Shown: positions 35,845 through 48,130, counted from the stretch's first letter. The stretch: DNA of 64,000 nucleotides from Xestospongia bergquistia (GCA_963965975.1 OZ014416.1:4216001-4280000); one strand, 5' to 3'. Made by a program: numbers and translations. Notes: generated from the letters alone by a model not told the origin.

Positions 35845-36189
35845 AGAAATGTCTTGATCCTTGATCCTGATGTCCAGTGAAGCTATTGTAATAAAAAACA
35901 AATTAACAGAAATAATTAATTATGAATTAATGTACACTAGTATTGTATTCAGTTAACTTACTCTTCAGACTCTTTGAAGTATAGGAATGTCTTGAGTCTT
36001 GAGCCTGAAGTATTATGAATCAATGTACACTAGTAGTCTAGTACTGTATGGTCTTAACTTACTCCCTAGACTCTTTTGAGACAGAGGATGTCTTGAGCCT
36101 AGTCCTGATGTACAGCGAATCTAGGGTAATAAAAGAGAAACGAGAAGGAATAATATATTTTACACTGACGTTAAAATATGTTAATGACA

Positions 36190-36247
36190 ATATTACATTT
36201 GCAGTATTACATTTGGCAGTATTACATTTGGTAGTATTATATTTGTA
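36190..36247. repeat. Right boundary repeat of the minus-strand exon-like array
   Basis: It has three tandem units of CAGTATTACATTTGG. The segment is the reverse complement of 32150-32205, so the array is bracketed by inverted repeats about 4 kb apart. Confidence 0.7.
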
Positions 36248-36429
36248 GTATTAGTTTATGTCAAAATACCAGTTAATGTTTGTACATTTTTATTGTTAAT
36301 ATACTTACCAATTGTTATTTCCTTCATCTGCATGTATGTGTGTGTGTGTATGTTTAAAATAAGGTAATATTGTTAAGTTATACAATATGAATGTAACATT
36401 ACACTGATATCCGTATACCTAGAAGGACA
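36248..36429. other. Spacer, no gene recognised
   Basis: AT-rich sequence with a short (TG)n run at about 36338. I see nothing further. Confidence 0.5.
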
Positions 36430-37901
36430 ACAAATCATGTTACTTGAGTCTATCACGATGTAATACATTACTTTACCATGTACCGAGGAACATCATTCGC
36501 TCAGAAATACTGCAGGGAAGACTGCCAAATGACTTGGCTAAATGGAATGCAACATACTTTATTAACCAGCATATTTACTTAATGAATATTACTCAGACTT
36601 GCAACATAGTACTAAATATACTTCTTACTAAAGTCAATATATCACAGAGAAAAGGACTAGTTTAAAAGTCAAGCTTGATATACTAACAGACGTGGAGTAC
36701 TGCTTCTCTGACCATATTTGTTACTATTGTCTTTCCCTTTTGTTGTAGTCAAGAACATCATTATCTGAGATTTACTACAGAGGACACTGTCAAATGGTTT
36801 GGCTGTATGGAATCCAGTTCCTTATTCTGTCTTGCTTAACAGCCCTGCAAAGGTAAAGTACTTACAAGTACAAAAACATAACAAGCTGACACTCATACAA
36901 AAATACACGATATACTAATACACATGGAGTACCGCTACTCTGACCGTATTTATTTGCCCTTGGGCTGTAGCAAGTAACATCATTGTCTTGGATTGACTTG
37001 GCTGAAAGGATATAAAGTCTGGTTGCAAAATGAAGTAATGCACAAAATATACTGATTACTAAAGCCTATACCTTACAGAGAAAAGGACTAGTGAGATATT
37101 ATGTTTTAAAATGACTAGTTAATAACTTGTATTAACACATTCACATATGATACAGCACACAACTCAAGACTAAATAACACAATATTCATATTTTATAAAG
37201 TATGTTACATAGATAACTTATGGTACACATATGATAATAATATTCATAACTATATGCAACACAATAACCAAATAATAATACAGTACCCATTGGTTGCTAA
37301 AATGAAGTAATGCTGTCTAAGATTTCTAGTACAAACCTGTAGTACCAACCATTACAAGCTCATACTGAAACAAAAGTTGAGACAATGGAGGTAAATAGGC
37401 TTGTACTAAATAGAAAAACTTGACTGATGTTATTCAGACATTGTATTAAATATACTGGTTACTAAATTCTATATACTACGGAGAAAAGGAACACTCAGAT
37501 ATGTTTGCAAATGACTTACGACAGACTTAGTACAGACAACAGATGCACTAAAACTAAGAGATAAAGCTTAATGAACTATAGGCTGTCCAAGTTGAGTAGA
37601 GCCACACAGATGTGTGAATAACTTTGCCCTTTTACGTGCTATCAACATGAAACTTGCACTATCGATTTAGCTCACAAATGCACATTTTATATATAAAATT
37701 TGGCTCTCTAGCACTACGAGAAAGTACCAAACTAGAAAACTCCTTACATTTTCAATGGCATACATTTCACAAACTTCAAATTGCACACCTTCGAGGGTTT
37801 AATAAAAAACAATTTTTGCTTTAAGTCACCCATCTATCACTTGGAAATTAAAAATTACAATTCTAGTTATATGAACAAATGGTATATTATAACAATTATT
37901 A
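36430..37901 (+). repeat. Old, diverged copies of the plus-strand exon-like repeat
   Basis: Blocks at 36471-36575, 36751-36854 and 36970-37010 match the exon-like core of the large array (AACATCATT..., CTGCAG, GACTTGGCTAAATGGAAT). The block at 36751-36854 has a strong acceptor context (TTTCCCTTTTGTTGTAG) and an intact GTAAAG donor, which the amplified copies lack. The block at 36471 sits in an open frame (NIIRSEILQGRLPNDLAKWN). The rest is spacer repeats (TACTAAATATACTGGTTACT) also found further right. Confidence 0.75.
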
Positions 37902-37913
37902 TTAACCCTTTAC

Positions 37914-37984
37914 CGACCAAGGTTGCAGATTTGCAACTTTTTGGAACATGCACGAAACGACCAAGGTTGCAAATTTGCAACTTT
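37914..37984. repeat. Subterminal direct repeats of the piggyBac-type element
   Basis: CGACCAAGGTTGCA followed by RATTTGCAACTTT occurs at 37914-37940 and 37958-37984 with one difference. Each contains a palindrome TTGCARATTTGCAA and is a candidate transposase binding site. Confidence 0.85.
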
Positions 37985-38148
37985 AATACCAAGCGCTGAA
38001 GAAGGAATGCACTCAGTCCGAAATCCTCATTAATGTCTATGGAACGAAAATAAGATTTATCAATAAAATGACCTTAGTTTTATTAAGAATTGCAATCAAC
38101 CTCGTCGTAATTGAGCGCAATATTTATACGCATATAATTTCATCAAAC

Positions 38149-38214
38149 AGCTGGCACACCCAGCCATAAATTAGTTCTCAGCTGCCACACCCAGCCATAA
38201 ATTTAGCTCTCAGC
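38149..38214. repeat. Direct repeat in the 5' leader of the piggyBac-type element
   Basis: CAGCTGGCACACCCAGCC followed by ATAAATTTAG-like sequence occurs twice about 34 bases apart, just before the first ATG at 38226. Confidence 0.8.
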
Positions 38215-38225
38215 AGTAATTAGCC

Positions 38226-40154
38226 ATGAATTACAGAGCAGAAGATATTGTTGAAATGATTGAAAACGAATGGGAAATTGGTGGTGAGGTTTTTTGTGAG
38301 TATAGTGACGATTTTGACGTAGAAGAGGAAGAAGAGATTGTTGTTATATAGTATAATATATAATAGTTATTATTGTATATATAATATGTATAATAATGTG
38401 TAAGCAGTAACAATATTATTGCATTATAATTAGAAAAACAAACTAAACACTAAGTACTTTTCATTCCATTTTCTTTTACACAGAATGGACACCAACGAAA
38501 ATCTGGAAAGGTAAGATCAAAAGAAAGAATTATTATAACCATGTCTACTGCTTCTGTTATTATACCAACACTCCAAATAATTCTTTGATGCTTGTCTTTT
38601 CTAATTCTATAGTTGTGATGCTATGGAGATTGATGAACCATTTGAATTTGAGTCAGGTGAATCCTTTTTGAGTCAACTAAAACTGCCCTTACTACTGACA
38701 GGCCTACTACTGTCCTTCCCTGTACTGTTCCTTGTGAACCTACAGTTCCCCTCTCTCATACCCTACTTGGTATCTTCCATTTACTTTTCACTCCTGCTCT
38801 AATCAATATGATTGCTGAGCAAACTAATGTACACGCTCGAGAAGTGCTATCAACTGATGCCTACGAGAGATTTGACCAAGTAACACCGCTTGAAATTCAA
38901 GCGTATTTTGGATTCATGATTCTAATGGGAATCAATCAATTACCATGCCTTTATCATTACTGGAAATCCAACTTACTATTACTCCCCAGTAGCAGACAGG
39001 ATATCTCTGAGACGATTCTAGGAAATCTCTCGGTTTCTCCATTTCACGCAGAATGAATCCTATTCAGTTCAGTGAACAGGTCCTAGCTATGATCGTCTTT
39101 GGAAAATCCGACCGGTGATAACTTCCATATCAGAGAGGTTTTTGGAGATATATAATCCTCACAGTGCCAGCTCAATTGATGAGGCCATGATCCCCTTCAA
39201 TTGAAGATCCTCTCTCAAGCAATATCTTCCCAAAAAACCTACAAAGAGAGGGATAAAAGTCTGGATGAGAGCATATGCTATAAATGGCTATGTTTCTCAA
39301 TTTCAGGTGTACCTTGGCAAAGTGGGAGGCAGGTCGGAAACACATATACATGAACGGGTTGTGAAAGATCTAACCAGGAATCATGTTGGCAAACACTATA
39401 CAGTGTACTGCGATAACTTTTTCACCAGTGTACAGCTCTTCAATGACCTTCTAAAGGACTCGATCTATGCATGCGGCAGCATTTGATGAAATCGAGTAGG
39501 CTATCCTGATGAATTTAAGCCTTTTCTTAAGAAGGGACTACCAGAGAGGAGAGATTACAAGACAATTGAAAAAGAAAATTGCATTTTCTCATTGTGGCAA
39601 GACAACAAAACAGTAAGTGTTCTCTCTACCAACTGCAGAAATGAAGAAGGCACAGTAACCAGAAAACAAAAGGATGGCACAAGAAAAACTTTCACCTGCC
39701 CCTTGAATGTTATTGACTACAACAAGTATATGGGAGGGGTTGATTGCAATGACCAGCTACGACACTACTACTGTGTACGACTGAAAAGCCATAAAATCTA
39801 CAAATACATCTTTTGGTTTTTATTTGAACTCACTTTGGCATCCTTCACAGGTATGTACCATCAACAGGGCATGTATACCATCAATACGTTGACTTCAGGT
39901 CAGAGTTGGCAAAACAGCTAATTGGGTATTATAACGGTCGAAAAGTTAGAGGTCGCCCTTCCTCTGCTATTCATCCCTCAGTACCAACTCTACACTTCCC
40001 AATGAAGGCAGCAAAGCGAAGCAAATGCTCTCATTGCTATAGGAAGGGAAAACAATTGAAGTGGACACAGTGGGAATGCCAAATGTGCAAAAAAAACCTA
40101 TGCCACACAGGAAAACCAGATAGTGACTGTTTCCTAGCATTTCACAATTATTAG
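38226..40154 (+). pseudogene. PiggyBac-type transposase, decayed
   Basis: An acidic first open block (ATG 38226 to TAG 38351; EYSDDFDVEEEEEI) is followed by candidate exons 38483-38510 (MDTNENLER) and about 38613 onward (ESGESFLSQL). The main body starts with a GIFHLLFTPALINMIAEQTN region at about 38760. All three catalytic acidic sites are visible: SSIDEAMIPF near 39175, YCDNFFTS near 39408 and GGVDCNDQ near 39737. The end (39906-40154) is a cysteine-rich zinc-binding domain with C-x2-C and C-x2-C pairs (SKCSHCY, WECQMCKKNLC), and TAG at 40152-40154. In-frame stops lie near 39025, 39075, 39204 and 39484-39489, and there is a frame change or intron near 39880. It is much less decayed than the relic at 24505-26390. 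It would have catalysed TTAA-specific cut and paste. Confidence 0.9.
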
Positions 40155-40590
40155 TATTATGTAGTCTACACACACACACACTCATAGTATCATATCCTCA
40201 TGCTATTTACGTACTAAATTATGTTATACACATTTTACTCTACAAATGCACTTCAAAGCGTTTCTTTGTTCTATACAAATACAAGTAATATATGAAACTA
40301 ACTTTCAATCATAAAGTAGCCCTAGAATAGAACACAATCAAACGCTGTCAGTAAACAAAGAAATGTAAACGTAGCCCTTGATCGCGAATTTTGCTACCAA
40401 CTTCCCTTTATGATGACAAGATCTTGGACAACGTTTCACTATCCTTTTGACTCTTCGTAGAACACAACATGCTAACTTTACTTCGAGCAAAGGCAAAAGC
40501 GTTCACATCACTAACCTTACATTTCTTTCCCTATACAAACCACAGAAATAATTTGGTCACGGTGTGCGTTTGTGGATGCCAAACCACCTA
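40155..40590. other. 3' flank of the piggyBac-type gene, no gene recognised
   Basis: An (AC)n run at 40169-40179, then AT-rich sequence without recognisable features. The TAATAAAGATAAAATATTT text that recurs in the higher-order repeats begins at about 40590. Confidence 0.5.
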
Positions 40591-40800
40591 GTAATAAAGA
40601 TAAAATATTTAATGATAATTATTGCTGTGTCACTCACAAATATCACAGTTTTAGCACCTTCATTTAGTAAAGCTCATTGAATTTAAAGTCAAGCTATATA
40701 TACTAACACACTTCACTGTATTTACTTATCCTTGGGCTATAGCGAGGAACATTATTGTCTTGGATTTACTGCAGAGAACACTGTCAAATGATTTGGCTGA

Positions 40801-43800
40801 ATGGAATCTGGTTCCTTTTTCTATCTTGCTAAACAGCCCTGTAGAAATAAAGTCATGAATCTTTGGCTGCTAAAACGAAGTAACGATGAACTAAACAAAG
40901 GGCTAAAGCTCATTGAATTTAAAGTCAAGCTATATATACTAATATGCTTGACTGTATTTACTTGCCCTTGGGCTATAACAAGGAACATTATTGTCTTGGA
41001 TTTACTGCAGAGAACACTGTCAAATGACCTGGCTGAATGAAATCCAGTTCCTTCTTGTGTCTTGCTAAACAACCCTGCTAAAATAAAGTCATGACTCCAT
41101 GTTTGCTAAAACAAAGTAATACTGTCTAAGATTTCTAGCACAAAATATTACAACGTGATTACAAATGCACTAAACTAAGGGCTAAAGCTCATTGAATTTA
41201 AACTCAAGCTATATATACTAACACACTTCACTGTATTTACTTGCCCTTGGGCTATAGTGAGGAACATTATTGTCTTGGATTTACTGCAGAGAACACCGTC
41301 AAATGATTTGGCTGAATGGAAACTAGTTCCTTCTTCTGTTTTGGTAAACAGACCTGTAGAAATGAAGTTGTGAATGATTGGTTGCTAAAACGAAGTAATG
41401 CTGTCTAGGATTTCTAGTACAAACCTTTACAAGCTGATACTGATACCAAACAAGACACAATAGGGGTTAAAAGCCCTGCAGAAATAAAGTCGTACTCATT
41501 GGTTGCGAAAACGCTAAGATTTCTAGTACACATCGTGACAAGCTTACTGATGTTATCTTTAGTCTTATATGAGACTCCAACTGTATAATATCCTTCAGCA
41601 ACAGCTGGTACAAGAATTACATCTGCTTTTGCTCTTCCTATAATTGAAATGCCTCCTCTACGATCTCAACTGAAATACTAGGTATATCAGAACCCACCTA
41701 ATAATAAAGATAAAATATTTAATGATAATTATTGCTGTGTCACTCACAAATATCACAATTTTAGCAGCTTCATTTAGTAAAGCTCATTGAATTTAAAGTC
41801 AAGCTATATATACTAACACATTTCACTGTATTTACTTGCCCTTAGGCTATAGCAAGGAACATTATTGTCTTGGATTTACTGCAGAGAACACCGTCAAATG
41901 TTTTGGCTGAATGGAATCCAGTTCCTTCTTCTGTCTTGCTAAACAGCCTGTAGAAATAAAGTCGTGACTCATTGGTTGCTACTAAAGAAGTAATGCTTCT
42001 ATGATTTCTATTACAAACCTTTACAAGCTGATACTGATACCAGAGAAGACACAATGGGGGTGAAAAGACTTTTATACTGGTTATTAAAGTGTATATATTA
42101 CAGAGACAAGGAAACGTGATATATGTTTTAAAATGACTTATTACAGGCTTAGTTAAGATAACAAATGCACTAGAACTAAGGAGTAAAGCTCATTGAATTT
42201 AAAGTCAAGCTAGATATATTAACACAAATGAATTGATACACTGACTGTATTTACTTGCCCATGGGCTGTAGCGAGGAACATTATTGTCTTGGATTTACTG
42301 CAGAGACCACTGTCAAATGATTTGGCTGAATGGAATCTGGTTCCTTCTTCTATCTTGCTAAACAGCCCTGTAGAAAGAAAGTCATGAATCTTTGGTGGCT
42401 AAAACGAAGTAAAGATGCACTAAACTAAAGGCTAAAGCTCATTGAATTTAAAGTCAAGCTATATATACTAACACACTTAACTGTATTTACTTGCCCTTGG
42501 GCTATAGCGAGAAACATTATTGCTAAAATGAAGTAATGCAGTCTAAGATTTCTAGTATAACCATTACAAACACATTCACATATGATATCGGACAATACTC
42601 AAGACTCAATAAAATCTCTACAATATGCACATTTTATAATATAAAGTGCATAGATAACTTATGGGACAGGAAGTCTACACATGATAATCATATTCACAAG
42701 TATACACAATACAATAACCAACCAATAATACAGCACAAGCTGATACTGACACAAACGTAGAGACAGTGAGGGTAAACAGCCCTGCAGAAATAAAGTTGTG
42801 ACAAAACATTACAAGCTAATACTGATACAAAAGTAGACACAATAGGTTTAAAAGGGCTTGTACTAAATAAAAACACTTGACTAACTACTCATATAATGGT
42901 AGACATAATGGGGCTAAATAGGCTTGTAGTGATAAAACAATTGACTAATATTATTCAGACTTCCTACATTGTACTAAATATACTGGTTACTAAAGTTTAT
43001 ATATTAGAGAAAAGGAATAGTCAGATATGTTTCCAAATGACTTATCAGATGCACTAAAACTAAGGGCTAAAACTGACTCAATTTCTTTTGTTCTAGCGAG
43101 TAACATCCTGTAGAAATAAAGTCATGAATCTTTGGTTGCTAAAACGAAGTAACGATGCACTAACACACTTGACTGTATTTACTTGCCCTTGGACTATAGC
43201 GAGGAACATTATTGTCTTGGATTTACTGCAGAGAACACTGTAAAATGACCTGGCTGAATGGAATCCAGTTCCTTCTTCTGTCTTGCTAAACAACCCTGCA
43301 GAAATAAAGTCATGACTCCATGGTTTGTAAAATGAAGTAATACTGTCTAAGATTTCTGCCACAAAATATTACAACGGAATACTACAAATGCACTAAACAA
43401 AGGGCTAAAGCTCATTGAATTTAAACTCAAGCTATATATACTAACACACTTGACTGTATTTACTTGCCCATGGGCTATAGCGAGGGACATTATTGTCTTG
43501 GATTTACTGCAGAGAACACTGTCAAATGATTTGGCTGAATGCATCTGGTTCCTTCCTCTGTCTTGCTAAACAGCCCTGTAGAAATAAAACAGTGAATGAT
43601 TGGGTGCCAAAAAGAAGTTATGCTGTCTAACATTTCTAGTACAAACCATTGCAAGCTGATACTACAAATCCACTAAACTTAGGGCTAAAATTCATTGAAT
43701 TTAAACTCAAGCTATATATACTAACACACTTCACTGTATTTACTTGCCCTTGCGTTATAGTGAGGAACATTATTGTCTTGGATTTACTGCAGAGAACACT

Positions 43801-45365
43801 GTCAAATGATTTGGCTGAATGGAATCTGGTTCCTTCTTCTATCTTGCTAAACAGCCCTGTAGAAATAAAGTCATGAATCTTTAGTTGCTAAAACGAAGTA
43901 ACGATGCACTAAACTAAGGGCTAAAGCTCATTTATTTAAAGTCAAGCTATATATACTAATACACTTCACTGTATTTACTTCCCCTTAGGCTATAGCGAGA
44001 AACATTATTGTCTTGCATTTACTGCAGAGAACACAGTCAAATGTTTTGGCTGAATGGAATCCAGTTCCTTCTTCTGTCTTGCTAAACAGCCCTGTAGAAA
44101 CAAAGTCGTGACTCATTGGTTGCTACTGAAGACGTAATGCTGTATGAGATTTCTAGTACAAACCTTTACAAGCTGATACTGTTACGAAAGAAGACACAAT
44201 GGGGGTAAAAACCCTTTTATACTGGTTATTAAAGTGTATATATTACAGAGACAAGGAAACGTGACATATGTTTTAAAATGACTTATTACAGGCTTAGTTA
44301 AGATAACAAATGCACTAAACTAAGGGCTAAAGCTCATTGAATTTAATGTCAAGCTAGATATACTAACACAAATGAAGTATTGATACACTGACTGTATTTA
44401 TTTGCCCATGGGCTGTAGCGAGGAACATTAGTGTCTTGGATTTACTGCAGAGACCACTGTCAAATGATTTGGCTGAATGGAATCTGGTTCCTTCTTCTAT
44501 CTTGCTAAACAGCCCTGTAGAAAGAAAGTCATGAATCTTTGGTGGCTAAAACGAAGTAAAGATGCACTAAACTAAAGGCTAAAGCTCATTGAATTTAAAG
44601 TCAAGCTATATATACTAACACACTTGACTGTATTTACTTGCCCTTGGGCTATAGCGAGGAACATTATTGCTAAAATGAAGTAATGCAGTCTAAGATTTCT
44701 AGTATAACCATTACAAACACATTCACATATGATATCGGACAATACTCAAGACTCAATAAAATCTCTACAATATGCACATTTTATAATATAAAGTGCATAG
44801 ATAACTTATGGGACAGGAAGTCTACACATGATAATCATATTCACAAGTATACACAATACAATAACCAACCAATAATACAGCACAAGCTGATACTGACACA
44901 AACGTAGAGACAGTGAGGGTAAACAGCCCTGCAGAAATAAAGTTGTGACAAAACATTACAAGCTAATACTGATACAAAAGTAGACACAATAGGTTTAAAA
45001 GGGCTTGTACTAAATAAAAACACTTGACTAACTACTCATATAATGGTAGACATAATGGGGCTAAATAGGCTTGTAGTGATAAATGACTTGGCTGAATGGA
45101 ATCCTGTTCCTTCTTCTGTCTTGCTAAACAACCCTGCAGAAATAAAGTCATGACTCATTGCTTGCTAAAACAAAGTAATACTGTCTAAGATTTCTAGCAC
45201 AAATTATTACAACGTGATACTAAACTAAGGGCTAAAGCTCATTGAATTTAAACTCAAGCTATATACACTAACACACTTGACTGCATTTACTTGCCCATGG
45301 GCTATAGCGAGGAACATTATTGTCTTGGATTTACTGCAGAGAAGAATGGCAAATGATTTGGCTGA
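40801..45365. repeat. Higher-order repeat copy A (4565 bp)
   Basis: Anchored on ATGGAATCTGGTTCCTTTTT at 40801 and 45366. It contains the deletion junctions at 43107/43108 and about 45083. It differs from later copies at a few single bases, for example GATGAACTAAAC against GATGAAGTAAAC. Confidence 0.9.
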
Positions 45366-47672
45366 ATGGAATCTGGTTCCTTTTTCTATCTTGCTAAACA
45401 GCCCTGTAGAAATAAAGTCATGAATCTTTGGCTGCTAAAACGAAGTAACGATGAAGTAAACAAAGGGCTAAAGCTCATTGAATTTAAAGTCAAGCTATAT
45501 ATACTAATATGCTTGACTGTATTTACTTGCCCTTGGGCTATAGCAAGGAACATTATTGTCTTGGATTTACTGCAGAGAACACTGTCAAATGACCTGGCTG
45601 AATGAAATCCAGTTCCTTCTTGTGTCTTGCTAAACAACCCTGCTAAAATAAAGTCATGACTCCATGTTTGCTAAAACAAAGTAATACTGTCTAAGATTTC
45701 TAGCACAAAATATTACAACGTGATTACGAATGCACTAAACTAAGGGCTAAAGCTCATTGAATTTAAACTCAAGCTATATATACTAACACACTTCACTGTA
45801 TTTACTTGCCCTTGGGCTATAGTGAGGAACATTATTGTCTTGGATTTACTGCAGAGAACACCGTCAAATGATTTGGCTGAATGGAAACTAGTTCCTTCTT
45901 CTGTTTTGGTAAACAGACCTGTAGAAATGAAGTTGTGAATGATTGGTTGCTAAAACGAAGTAATGCTGTCTAGGATTTCTAGTACAAACCTTTACAAGCT
46001 GATACTGATACCAAACAAGACACAATAGGGGTTAAAAGCCCTGCAGAAATAAAGTCGTACTCATTGGTTGCGAAAACGCTAAGATTTCTAGTACACATCG
46101 TGACAAGCTTACTGATGTTATCTTTAGTCTTATATGAGAGTCCAACTGTATAATATCCTTCAGCAACAGCTGGTACAAGAATTACATCTGCTTTTGCTCT
46201 TCCTATAATTGAAATGCCTCCTCTACGATCTCAACTGAAATACTAGGTATATCAGAACCCACCTAATAATAAAGATAAAATATTTAATGATAATTATTGC
46301 TGTGTCACTCACAAATATCACAATTTTAGCAGCTTCATTTAGTAAAGCTCATTGAATTTAAAGTCAAGCTATATATACTAACACATTTCACTGTATTTAC
46401 TTGCCCTTAGGCTATAGCAAGGAACATTATTGTCTTGGATTTACTGCAGAGAACACCGTCAAATGTTTTGGCTGAATGGAATCCAGTTCCTTCTTCTGTC
46501 TTGCTAAACAGCCTGTAGAAATAAAGTCGTGACTCATTGGTTGCTACTAAAGAAGTAATGCTTCTATGATTTCTATTACAAACCTTTACAAGCTGATACT
46601 GATACCAGAGAAGACACAATGGGGGTGAAAAGACTTTTATACTGGTTATTAAAGTGTATATATTACAGAGACAAGGAAACGTGATATATGTTTTAAAATG
46701 ACTTATTACAGGCTTAGTTAAGATAACAAATGCACTAGAACTAAGGAGTAAAGCTCATTGAATTTAAAGTCAAGCTAGATATATTAACACAAATGAATTG
46801 ATACACTGACTGTATTTACTTGCCCATGGGCTGTAGCGAGGAACATTATTGTCTTGGATTTACTGCAGAGACCACTGTCAAATGATTTGGCTGAATGGAA
46901 TCTGGTTCCTTCTTCTATCTTGCTAAACAGCCCTGTAGAAAGAAAGTCATGAATCTTTGGTGGCTAAAACGAAGTAAAGATGCACTAAACTAAAGGCTAA
47001 AGCTCATTGAATTTAAAGTCAAGCTATATATACTAACACACTTGACTGTATTTACTTGCCCTTGGGCTATAGCGAGAAACATTATTGCTAAAATGAAGTA
47101 ATGCAGTCTAAGATTTCTAGTATAACCATTACAAACACATTCACATATGATATCGGACAATACTCAAGACTCAATAAAATCTCTACAATATGCACATTTT
47201 ATAATATAAAGTGCATAGATAACTTATGGGACAGGAAGTCTACACATGATAATCATATTCACAAGTATACACAATACAATAACCAACCAATAATACAGCA
47301 CAAGCTGATACTGACACAAACGTAGAGACAGTGAGGGTAAACAGCCCTGCAGAAATAAAGTTGTGACAAAACATTACAAGCTAATACTGATACAAAAGTA
47401 GACACAATAGGTTTAAAAGGGCTTGTACTAAATAAAAACACTTGACTAACTACTCATATAATGGTAGACATAATGGGGCTAAATAGGCTTGTAGTGATAA
47501 AACAATTGACTAATATTATTCAGACTTCCTACATTGTACTAAATATACTGGTTACTAAAGTTTATATATTAGAGAAAAGGAATAGTCAGATATGTTTCCA
47601 AATGACTTATCAGATGCACTAAAACTAAGGGCTAAAACTGACTCAATTTCTTTTGTTCTAGCGAGTAACATC
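45366..47672. repeat. Higher-order repeat copy B, partial
   Basis: Nearly identical to copies A, D and E up to GCGAGTAACATC at 47672. There it continues into a full exon-like core instead of the fused junction found in the other copies. Confidence 0.9.
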
Positions 47673-48130
47673 ATCGTCTAAGATTTATTGCAGACAAGAC
47701 TGTCAAATCACTTGGCTGCATGTAATACAGTTCCTTCTTCTGTCTTGCTCCACAGCTCTGCAGACGTAAAGTCCTGACAGATTGGTTGCTAAAATGAAGT
47801 AATGCTGTCTAAGATTTTTAGTACAAACCTTTACAAGCTGATACTGATACCAAAGCAGACACAATCAGGGTAAAAAGCCTTTTAAAAACACTTGAATATT
47901 ATTATTGAGACTTGCTACATTGACTGGCAGTACTTGTTACTACTGTTTTTTCCTTCTGTTCTAGCAAGGAATTTCATTGTCTCGGATTTACTGCAGAGAA
48001 CACTGTCAAATGCTTGCCTGTTGGAATCCAGTTCCTTCTTTTGTCTTGTTAAACAGCCCTGCAGAAGTAAAGTCCTGACACATTGATTGCTAAAATGAAG
48101 TAATGCAGTCTATGATTTCTAGTACAAACC

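Larger units (their letters stand above)
32225..36150 (-). repeat. Tandem array of about 19 exon-like units, read on the minus strand
   Basis: Each unit on the minus strand has a spacer with TTTATTACTATAG or TTTATTACTGTAG, a block of 58-60 nt beginning CTTCACTGGA or CTTCGCTGGA, then GTAAGTTAACAG. That is acceptor, short exon, donor. Acceptors lie near 32320, 32437, 32590, 32748, 32920, 33076, 33215, 33912, 34057, 34170, 34320, 34487, 34637, 34805, 34967, 35125, 35265, 35883 and 36120. The spacing is about 115-170 bp, except across the inserted elements at 33317-33877 and 35353-35844. The exon block is more conserved than the spacer. One frame gives a recurring peptide near SRHSSITKSL, but 59 nt is not a multiple of three, so serial splicing would change frame. 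It may be a noncoding repeat; transcription is unknown. Confidence 0.85.
37902..40590 (+). mobile_element. PiggyBac-type transposon relic, right end not found
   Basis: The left end begins TTAACCCTTTACCGACC at 37902: TTAA is the family target and CCCTTT a common start. Two direct copies of a 27-bp subterminal repeat follow at 37914-37940 and 37958-37984, each centred on the dyad TTGCARATTTGCAA. The transposase relic lies at 38226-40154. I found no matching ...GGGTTAA end before the exon-like repeat resumes at about 40590, so the right end is lost or too diverged. Confidence 0.78.
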
